A stretch of DNA of 20,690 nucleotides from assembly GCA_023389895.1 (NCBI GenBank), contig JAEWDX010000230.1:1-20690 (forward strand). The letters are read 5' to 3'. The notes under the pieces were generated by a model. That model was given only the letters and a program-made list of their open reading frames with translations, was not told the DNA's origin and ran no database searches. The position numbers and the translations under genes are program-made. This DNA is from Bacillota bacterium. Lineage in GTDB: Bacteria > Bacillota > Bacilli > Bacillales > Cytobacillaceae. Of this stretch, positions 15,380 to 20,690 are shown one piece after another; within the stretch, counting starts at the first letter, position 1; each line of letters opens with the position of its first letter.

Positions 15380-17113
15380 CTATTCTTTAAAATGCTCCAC
15401 AGATTGTTCTAGTTTTATTGATAGATTATGAAGGTTTGCAGTTAAAGCGTATATATTATCCATCGATTTAAGTTGTTTATCAGTTGCAGTAGCAACATCA
15501 TTTGAAAGTTTCGCTGTATCTTTTGAAAGCGATGAGAATTCCTCGAGAGATGCCGAGACTTCTTCTGAACCTGCAGACATTTCTTCTGTAATAGCCGAAA
15601 CCTCTTGAATTTCTCCTGTTACAAGTTTAACCACTTCAAGAATCGATTTAAATTTATCCTCTGTTTTATATACAGATAATGTTCCTTTTTCAACATCACT
15701 TGAGCCTTTATGCATATGAATAACAGCTTGTTCTATCGTATCTCTGAAGAGATTTAGTTTGTTTTCAATTTCCTTTGCAGATTTATTTGATTCCTCTGCG
15801 AGCTTTCTTACCTCTTCAGATACGATCGCAAATCCTTTTCCATGTTCTCCAGCCCTTGCAGCTTCAATGGCAGCATTCAATGCTAGTAAATTTGTTTGCT
15901 CTGCGATGCCGGAAATAAAGCCAACAATTTCACTAATTTCATTTGCTTGTTTCCCAAGTTCTTCAATGATTTGCGATGAATTCGAAAACGTATTATGAAT
16001 CGCCGTTATTTGCGTAATGATGTGCTGAATAGTAGAAAATCCATCGATTACTTGATGATTCATTGTGCTTGATTGTTCATTAACATCTGTTGAGGTTTCG
16101 GCTATTTTTTGAATTCCAATTGACATTTCTTCAATGGCTTTTGCAGATTCGACACTTCTTTCAAGCTGTGTTTCGTTTGCTGTTGCGACCTCATGTATCG
16201 TAAGTAATATATCTTGATTCGCTTCACTAATCATTTTCATTTTTTCATTAATATCAAATACTGATTTTGAAAGGAGAAAGGCAGATTTTTTGATTTCATC
16301 TATGATCAGTATCATGCTGTTAATCATGGACTTGAAGGATTCTGTTACGAGTTGGATTTCATCCTTGCTCGTTAAATGTAGCTTACTAATATTCTCCTTT
16401 GCAGCGAGAAGCTCTCCTTTTGCCATTTTATTCGCCACATTGCTAATTATATTTAATGGCTTTAATTTTATCGTGACAAACCAAATAAGGAATCCAATAA
16501 TGAGTGTATTTAAAATAAGATTAATTGTGATGGAAATCGGAAGTTCAGAGCTAAGTACTTGAGAGTTTATAGAGCCAACATTTTTTGCATCAATATCAAC
16601 AGCAATTATACCGATTACCTTATCATTTACGGTAATCGGTACAAAGGCAGATAAATAATCACCATAGTCTGGATCATGGATAATGGGTATGCTTGAATTT
16701 TCTCCATTTAATACAGGTTCAATCTCTTTATACGTGGCAGCAGTTGTTAGCTCTCCGATGGGGGAGGCAAATTCCGAATTTTCATCTTGTCCGTCAACCA
16801 TAATATGTAATGCTTTTTCTTCATTTGGTTGTAATGTGTAAACATATAATGCGCCCGTTGCTTTTCTGAATTCATTTAGCTCATCTCGTAATTTCCAATA
16901 GTTAGTTGATTCAATCGGATTTTCCAAAAATTCCTGATACAAATTGGAATCAAATTGAGAAGATATCGTTGCCGCAAGGTCTATGCTGAAATTCCGAATT
17001 GTTAATTCAACTGAATTCTTTGTATTTATATAGAGCATGATTATATTCCCAATAAGAATGATGGACATTCCAATAAAAAGTGCTAAGGCTAATTTAATGC
17101 TTAACTTTTTCAC
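15380..17113 (-). CDS. Methyl-accepting chemotaxis protein with extracellular Cache-type sensor
   Basis: The product is 577 residues. TM1 is at about 8-29, and an extracellular sensor at about 45-178 has single-Cache features (TGALYVYTLQP, DYGDYLSAFVPI, VIGIIAVDID). TM2 lies at about 193-214, a HAMP domain at about 215-268, then the signalling coiled coil. The conserved hairpin tip IAEQTNLLALNAAIEAARAG (403-422) and HGKGFAIVSEEVRKLAEES contacts CheA and CheW. It senses an external small molecule, unidentified, and controls flagellar motion. GTG 17113 is the start, with AAGGAGGGG at a normal distance; the following KKLSIKLALALF is a typical receptor N-terminus. A -10-like box lies at 17162-17157. 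No chemotaxis gene adjoins it, as usual for Bacillus receptors. Confidence 0.95.
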   Translation of the reverse strand: MKKLSIKLALALFIGMSIILIGNIIMLYINTKNSVELTIRNFSIDLAATISSQFDSNLYQEFLENPIESTNYWKLRDELNEFRKATGALYVYTLQPNEEKALHIMVDGQDENSEFASPIGELTTAATYKEIEPVLNGENSSIPIIHDPDYGDYLSAFVPITVNDKVIGIIAVDIDAKNVGSINSQVLSSELPISITINLILNTLIIGFLIWFVTIKLKPLNIISNVANKMAKGELLAAKENISKLHLTSKDEIQLVTESFKSMINSMILIIDEIKKSAFLLSKSVFDINEKMKMISEANQDILLTIHEVATANETQLERSVESAKAIEEMSIGIQKIAETSTDVNEQSSTMNHQVIDGFSTIQHIITQITAIHNTFSNSSQIIEELGKQANEISEIVGFISGIAEQTNLLALNAAIEAARAGEHGKGFAIVSEEVRKLAEESNKSAKEIENKLNLFRDTIEQAVIHMHKGSSDVEKGTLSVYKTEDKFKSILEVVKLVTGEIQEVSAITEEMSAGSEEVSASLEEFSSLSKDTAKLSNDVATATDKQLKSMDNIYALTANLHNLSIKLEQSVEHFKE

Positions 17114-17156
17114 TTCTCACCCCTCCTTATGTACTAACTACTTTTTAACTATATTG

Positions 17157-17162
17157 ATTATA
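17157..17162 (-). promoter_or_regulatory. Probable -10 box of the chemotaxis receptor gene
   Basis: On the minus strand a perfect TATAAT lies about 45 bases before the GTG. A SigA -35 (TTGATG) is 20 bases away, which is too far. The overlapping ACCGCTAT resembles the SigD -10 box GCCGATAT only partly, so the sigma factor is undecided. Confidence 0.4.
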
Positions 17163-17199
17163 GCGGTAATGAGGAATGAAGTCATCAATAAAGTTGATT

Positions 17200-17222
17200 A
17201 ATTATGAAAATTATGAAAATTA
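17200..17222. repeat. Tandem 9-bp repeat in the MCP-sdaAB divergent region
   Basis: AATTATGAA occurs twice in tandem (17200-17208, 17209-17217) and is followed by a partial copy AATTA. It lies in the AT-rich 315-base gap between the divergent receptor and serine dehydratase genes. It could be a regulator site or simple AT-rich sequence drift. The rest of the gap 17114-17428 holds only the candidate promoters. Confidence 0.55.
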
Positions 17223-17298
17223 ATACGATAATTTTAACATCTTATTCTTAAAATAATTTTGTAGCCAGTAAAATATTATTTTAATTATCTTTTTATTA

Positions 17299-17307
17299 TG
17301 ATATGAT
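17299..17307 (+). promoter_or_regulatory. Possible extended -10 promoter of sdaAB-sdaAA
   Basis: TGATATGAT (17299-17307) fits TGn plus a 5-of-6 -10 hexamer; a second TATG-type copy overlaps it. The -35 region is weak. It implies a leader of roughly 115 bases before the GTG at 17429. Confidence 0.4.
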
Positions 17308-17428
17308 ATGCTCGCACGAAGAATGGATTTCAACAAAGCGAATGAATCGAATATAATAATAATTGCGATGTAAGGACATCACGGAGAAACGGACATGAAT
17401 ACATGACAATGATTGTGAGGCGAAAGAT

Positions 17429-18091
17429 GTGAAATATAGATCTGCATTTGATATTATCGGTCCGGTCATGATTGGGCCATCAAGTTCGCATACCGCAGGA
17501 GCAGCTCGAATCGGTAGAGTAGCAAGAACATTATTTAATCGCCTTCCAAAAAAGGCCGTTATTTCATTATATGGATCATTTGCAAAGACATACAAAGGTC
17601 ACGGAACAGATGTGGCAATAGTCGGGGGTCTTTTAGATTTTGATACATTTGATGAACGAATTCCAACATCACTTCAGCTTGCAGAAGATGCGGGTATGGA
17701 AGTGGTTTTTTCAATAGAAGATTCAGTAACAGAGCATCCGAATACCGTTCGTATTAATTTATATGATGAAAAGGGTGATTTGGAGGTTGTTGGTATTTCC
17801 ATCGGTGGGGGAACTATTGAAATTATTGAGCTTAACTCATTTAAATTGAGACTGTCAGGAGAACATCCAGCAATTTTAGTTGTACACAATGATCAATTCG
17901 GGGTTATTTCTGCAGTGACGCAGATTTTGGCTATCCACCAAATTAATATTGGTCATATGGAAGTTTCACGGAAAGAAAAAGGGAAGATGGCGTTAATGAT
18001 TATTGAAGTCGATCAAAAAATTGATCAACCAATTATTCAAGTGATTGAAAAGATTCCAAATGTAACGCAAATTATTAGAATGGTAGATTAG
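17429..18091 (+). CDS. sdaAB: L-serine dehydratase, beta subunit
   Basis: The product is 220 residues, the normal length for the separate beta chain of Firmicutes. It has the serine dehydratase signature IGPSSSHTAG (15-24) near the start, a GTDVAIVGGLL block, ISIGGGTIEI, and a C-terminal ACT domain at about 148-220 (ILVVHNDQFGVISAVTQILA). With SdaAA it forms the oxygen-sensitive iron-sulfur enzyme that turns L-serine into pyruvate and ammonia. GTG 17429 is the start, with GTGAGG 8 bases before it; the sequence MKYRSAFDIIGP is the conserved N-terminus. It lies 26 bases before sdaAA, the usual gene order. Confidence 0.96.
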   Translation: MKYRSAFDIIGPVMIGPSSSHTAGAARIGRVARTLFNRLPKKAVISLYGSFAKTYKGHGTDVAIVGGLLDFDTFDERIPTSLQLAEDAGMEVVFSIEDSVTEHPNTVRINLYDEKGDLEVVGISIGGGTIEIIELNSFKLRLSGEHPAILVVHNDQFGVISAVTQILAIHQINIGHMEVSRKEKGKMALMIIEVDQKIDQPIIQVIEKIPNVTQIIRMVD

Positions 18092-18117
18092 CGGAACAGC
18101 TTAGAAGGGGTGAGATC

Positions 18118-18993
18118 ATGTTCTTTAGAAATGTCGCCGAGCTTGTTGAAATGGCGGAAAAGAAACAAGTGAAAACGGCTGAAATCATGATTCAACAAGA
18201 AATAGAAGTAACGGGATTATCAAGAGAAGAAATCATTGGAAAAATGGAGCGAAATTTAACCGTTATGGAACAAGCAGTAGAGCGTGGACTGAATGGAGTC
18301 ACGTCTGTTTCAGGTTTAACTGGTGGAGATGCCGTTCTTTTGCAAAAATATATCCAAAGCGGGAAAGCCTTATCTGGCAATATTCTATTAGATGCTGTTA
18401 GTAAAGCGGTCGCAACGAATGAAGTAAATGCGGCGATGGGCATTATTTGTGCAACACCAACGGCAGGCTCTGCTGGTGTCGTACCTGGGACATTATTTGC
18501 TGTGAAGGAAGTTCTACAGCCGACTAGAATGGAAATGATTGAATTTTTATTTACATCAGCTGCATTTGGATTTGTCGTTGCCAATAATGCATCGATTTCC
18601 GGTGCCGCTGGGGGATGTCAGGCTGAGGTTGGTTCCGCTAGTGGAATGGCTGCCGCAGCGATTGTTGAGATGGCGGGCGGCAGTCCTAAACAAGCGGCAG
18701 AAGCAATGGCAATCACATTGAAAAATATGCTCGGATTAGTATGTGATCCTGTCGCTGGTTTAGTTGAAGTTCCATGTGTAAAAAGAAATGCAATGGGTGC
18801 ATCTAATGCGATGACGGCCGCTGATATGGCTTTAGCCGGAATTAAAAGCCGAATTCCTTGTGATGAAGTCATTCATGCAATGTTTTTAATCGGACAGACG
18901 ATGCCATCTTCATTAAGAGAAACGGCAGAAGGCGGACTTGCAGCAACCCCAACTGGTAGAAGATTAGCAGCACAAATTTTTGGTAATCAATAA
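18118..18993 (+). CDS. sdaAA: L-serine dehydratase, iron-sulfur alpha subunit
   Basis: The product is 291 residues. Three cluster-binding cysteines are visible: C167 in GAAGGCQAEVG, C209 in GLVCDPVAG and C220 in EVPCVKRN. The AMGIICATPTAGSAGVVPG and SGLTGGDA blocks of the family are also present. The cluster activates the serine hydroxyl directly, without pyridoxal phosphate. The N-terminal 60 residues form a helical, charged region. ATG 18118 is preceded by AGAAGGGGTGA at a good distance. The gene is followed by the terminator at 19063-19095, so sdaAB-sdaAA is a two-gene operon. Length is a little shorter than the B. subtilis protein at the C-terminus, without loss of a motif. Confidence 0.97.
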   Translation: MFFRNVAELVEMAEKKQVKTAEIMIQQEIEVTGLSREEIIGKMERNLTVMEQAVERGLNGVTSVSGLTGGDAVLLQKYIQSGKALSGNILLDAVSKAVATNEVNAAMGIICATPTAGSAGVVPGTLFAVKEVLQPTRMEMIEFLFTSAAFGFVVANNASISGAAGGCQAEVGSASGMAAAAIVEMAGGSPKQAAEAMAITLKNMLGLVCDPVAGLVEVPCVKRNAMGASNAMTAADMALAGIKSRIPCDEVIHAMFLIGQTMPSSLRETAEGGLAATPTGRRLAAQIFGNQ

Positions 18994-19062
18994 GGACCAT
19001 ATTAAAAAAACGGAAGCTAGACCGTTCTCTAACCTCCAAAATTATTGTTTCTTATTTTTAAT

Positions 19063-19095
19063 AAAAGACCTGGAAGCAACTGTCCAGGTCTTTTT
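19063..19095 (+). terminator. Intrinsic terminator of sdaAB-sdaAA
   Basis: AGACCTGGA (19066-19074) pairs perfectly with TCCAGGTCT (19083-19091), extended by three A-T pairs on the outside, with an 8-base loop and a T-run 19091-19095. Confidence 0.9.
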
Positions 19096-19137
19096 GATCG
19101 TGCTCATACTTATTTTTCTAAAAAAAGTAATAGAATG

Positions 19138-19165
19138 TGTAAACAAATGTAAACAAATGTACACA
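19138..19165 (+). repeat. Tandem repeat, possible operator upstream of the coiled-coil gene
   Basis: The 10-base unit AAACAAATGT occurs twice in perfect tandem (19141-19150, 19151-19160). The block is bracketed by TGTGTA (19136-19141) and TACACA, an inverted pair. It lies about 60 bases before the start of the next gene, where a repressor or activator could sit near the promoter. No known consensus was matched with confidence. Confidence 0.5.
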
Positions 19166-19223
19166 GATTCCTTACGAACAACGTTGTATGATTAAGATAC
19201 AAATTAATAAGGAGCGGATAATA

Positions 19224-19592
19224 ATGGAGGAGATACTACAAAAAATACTTCAAGAGATGCAAGATATTAAAAAACTTGTTCTTGATATGGAAAAGAAATA
19301 CGAAGGTCTAGAAAACAGATTGGAAAAACTTGAAAAATTAGACAGTATTGAGCATCGAGTAGAAGTGAATCAAATCGATCTAACAGATATAAAGGAATAT
19401 ATCGATCGCTTGGAATCATATCAAAAAGAAGAATTTCATGATTTATTTGAGTTTTTAAAGGGCACAACTGTAAAAATCTTTAGTGAGGAGCTGCTTACGA
19501 TAAATCAGCGTCTTGATGCCCAATTAACAAAAATCGCTAAGAACGAAGAAGCAGTCTTGATGCTAAATGGAAAAAGTAATCATGTGAGCTAA
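19224..19592 (+). CDS. Unknown coiled-coil small protein
   Basis: The product is 122 residues, highly charged and without a membrane segment. A long heptad-rich coiled coil covers about residues 1-65 (EEILQKILQEMQDIKKLVLD and LENRLEKLEKLDSIEHRVEV). A second helical stretch follows (IDRLESYQKEEFHDLFEFLK) and then a third around INQRLDAQLTKIAKNEEAVL. The protein probably forms an elongated oligomer or binds a partner; no family is recognised. ATG 19224 has AAGGAG 9 bases upstream; an in-frame ATG at 19188 lacks a binding site. A tandem repeat at 19138-19165 may regulate it. Gene context (serine dehydratase before, a membrane protein after) does not show its role. Confidence 0.75.
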   Translation: MEEILQKILQEMQDIKKLVLDMEKKYEGLENRLEKLEKLDSIEHRVEVNQIDLTDIKEYIDRLESYQKEEFHDLFEFLKGTTVKIFSEELLTINQRLDAQLTKIAKNEEAVLMLNGKSNHVS

Positions 19593-19668
19593 AAAAAGAT
19601 TGCATCTTTCTTTCACAATGATTATGCCGATGCTACGGCACTTTGGAGCAGTTTAATATAATAGCGAA

Positions 19669-19765
19669 CCAAATCGACCAAAATACAAGCAATAGCTAGC
19701 ATCCACTGATTAAATATACGGAGTTCCCTTTAGATGTTTTTGTACAGGGTACTTCGTTTTTTTTT
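19669..19765 (+). ncRNA. Possible small RNA ending at a terminator (weak)
   Basis: A perfect TATAAT (19657-19662) lies about 95 bases before the terminator at 19719-19765, and no coding frame lies between them. It could be a promoter for a roughly 97-base RNA, but there is no good -35 box at 16-18 bases and no TGn before the -10. The terminator may simply belong to the upstream coiled-coil gene. The remainder of the 19593-19963 gap holds a small TGCCG/CGGCA hairpin at about 19627-19640 and the promoter region at 19888-19938. Confidence 0.2.
19719..19765 (+). terminator. Intrinsic terminator
   Basis: CGGAGTTCCCT (19719-19729) pairs with AGGGTACTTCG (19746-19756), with one mismatch and one G-U pair, around a 16-base loop, followed by nine T. 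It lies 127 bases after the coiled-coil gene and is the likely end of that transcript. Confidence 0.8.
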
Positions 19766-19887
19766 GCTTATCGGACAGTTCAAGTAAAGCTAACGTTATG
19801 TTATTCTACTAATTAGGCTATCTTAACTGTTGATTTCCTCTCCATTGAACAATGGATTTTAATAAAGCCAATATTGAAAAATAGCTA

Positions 19888-19938
19888 TTGAAATCCTTAT
19901 TAAAGACAGTGTAAAATTACACTAACGTAAATTATAAT
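19888..19938 (+). promoter_or_regulatory. Promoter overlapped by an inverted repeat (candidate operator)
   Basis: TTGAAA (19888-19893) and TAAAAT (19912-19917) are 18 bases apart. The -10 box lies inside a near-perfect palindrome, AGTGTAA then AA then TTACACT (19908-19923), with 7-bp arms. A second TATAAT is at 19933-19938. A repressor bound to the palindrome would block the promoter. The start would be near 19924, about 40 bases before the TTG of the membrane protein gene. Confidence 0.5.
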
Positions 19939-19963
19939 TAATGAAAACAGTGGGGTGTGGCGT

Positions 19964-20690
19964 TTGAATATTCCTTCGCAAGAAGAAAAGAAACAATTTT
20001 TCATTTCCGAATTATTAAAGTTGAAAAATAACGAATATATTTCGGAAGAGCATTTTGTTAAAATAATGAAAGCGTATAACAGATATTATACAGATATAGA
20101 TTTGGAGCAACTTAATCAAAAAATCGAGAATGAACTAAGAGAAGAAGTAGAACAAAATGTGCCCAAAGTAGAAAAAACAATCAAAAAGAGAGCAACACCA
20201 GAACAAATAAGAGAAAAAAATATTACTTGGCTTCTTAATTTAGGGGTGATTCTCTTACTAATTGGCGGCTTGTTTGTTGCGACAAGCAATTGGGATACGA
20301 TGTCAGATTTGCTTAAGGCGAGCTCGATTGCGTTCGTTTCTGTCTTATTTTATGGAATGGCGTTTATTTCTAAAAAGATTTTAAAAATCGAAAGAACAAC
20401 ATTTGCCTTTATTGTTCTTGGAAGTTTATTTTTGCCCATTTTTATTCTATCAATTGGTTGGTTTGAACTGCTAGGGCCTTATTTTTCGTTTTATGGGGAA
20501 GGGAGAAATATTCTCGGTGCGCTTGGAAGTCTCATCATCATCCCAATTTACGGATTATTAGCTAAACAATTAAAGTCTCGTCTATTCGTTTGGTTTTCAT
20601 ATATATCCATTACTGCATTTGTAAGTTATTTTCTTGCAGCCCTCCATTTCGAGCAAGATTGGTTTTATTTAGGCATGATCGTTTATAATG
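19964..20690 (+). CDS. Multi-pass membrane protein, possibly DUF2157-like (partial)
   Basis: The frame is open for 242 codons to the right edge, so the protein is incomplete. Residues 1-90 are soluble, helical and charged (SQEEKKQFFISELLKLKNNE, YNRYYTDIDLEQLNQKIENE, then a lysine-rich linker). From about residue 90 come hydrophobic segments at regular intervals (NLGVILLLIGGLFVATSNWD, SSIAFVSVLFYGMAFISKKI, FAFIVLGSLFLPIFILSIGW, GALGSLIIIPIYGLLAKQL, FVWFSYISITAFVSYFLAAL). The cytoplasmic head followed by LxxLGxxLLxxGxxxxxxxNWDxM matches the N-terminus of large DUF2157-type Bacillus membrane proteins of unknown function. TTG 19964 is used, with GGGGTG 6-7 bases upstream; an in-frame GTG at 19955 is the alternative. 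Confidence 0.78.
   Translation, partial: MNIPSQEEKKQFFISELLKLKNNEYISEEHFVKIMKAYNRYYTDIDLEQLNQKIENELREEVEQNVPKVEKTIKKRATPEQIREKNITWLLNLGVILLLIGGLFVATSNWDTMSDLLKASSIAFVSVLFYGMAFISKKILKIERTTFAFIVLGSLFLPIFILSIGWFELLGPYFSFYGEGRNILGALGSLIIIPIYGLLAKQLKSRLFVWFSYISITAFVSYFLAALHFEQDWFYLGMIVYN

Noticed and set aside
17323..17373. 16-codon frame MDFNKANESNIIIIAM in the sdaAB leader, considered as a leader peptide
   Set aside because: There is no ribosome binding site before the ATG, and no hairpin pair that translation would control.
18980..19195. 71-codon plus-strand frame after sdaAA
   Set aside because: It starts inside sdaAA, runs through the clear terminator at 19063-19095, and lacks a ribosome binding site.
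1..20690. Prophage or mobile island, suggested by the holin-family gene
   Set aside because: No integrase, transposase, terminase, portal, lysin, attachment repeats or tRNA junction were found, and the gene content is otherwise typical chromosome.

Overview
The window looks like chromosomal DNA of a Bacillaceae-type Firmicute. It is AT-rich, has strong AAGGAGG-like ribosome binding sites, many GTG and TTG starts, SigA-type promoters and intrinsic terminators. Its gene content also fits: LtaS, a CspB/CspD-type cold shock protein, two-subunit SdaAB/SdaAA serine dehydratase, the DUF1659/DUF2922/YvrJ small proteins and a YwaF-type membrane protein. I see no insertion sequence, CRISPR array, rRNA, tRNA or integrase. 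Species cannot be named from the sequence alone.

Layout. (1) 1-1512, minus: a SulP anion transporter with a STAS domain, cut by the left edge, with a clear promoter at 1573-1601. (2) 1736-2974: a strong bidirectional terminator, a minus-strand small holin-like membrane protein, and divergently three tiny plus-strand genes (DUF1659, DUF2922, YvrJ) with a hairpin terminator before the last one. (3) 3002-3388: a cold shock protein with a long leader and its own terminator. (4) 3422-11291: an apparent five-gene transcription unit, sbcD-sbcC-(Dph6-like ATPase)-(YwaF-like membrane protein)-selB, with short gaps and no convincing internal terminator. It ends at a hairpin shared with the convergent M42 aminopeptidase (11348-12394, minus). 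(5) 12395-14975: a long intergenic region, then ltaS. Just before ltaS lies a 36-base reading frame with its own ribosome binding site, overlapping a 9-bp hairpin. (6) 14992-15360: a 77-residue acidic unknown protein followed by a three-way-junction-like inverted repeat. (7) 15380-17113, minus: a transmembrane chemotaxis receptor. (8) 17299-19095: sdaAB-sdaAA, iron-sulfur L-serine dehydratase, with a terminator. (9) 19138-20690: a coiled-coil small protein behind a tandem repeat, a terminator-bounded gap, and the first 242 codons of a multi-pass membrane protein whose promoter overlaps an inverted repeat.

Most genes are ordinary housekeeping or physiology genes. SbcCD is a DNA end-processing nuclease, LtaS polymerises lipoteichoic acid, SdaAAB turns serine into pyruvate and ammonia, and the receptor feeds the chemotaxis pathway. 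The less ordinary points are: a selenocysteine elongation factor with altered motifs and no other selenocysteine genes in the window, transcribed with a diphthamide-synthase-like ATPase; the cluster of tiny unknown genes with a holin-like partner; and the candidate leader peptide and hairpin before ltaS. No wholly new system can be demonstrated from this sequence alone; the first two are the best candidates.
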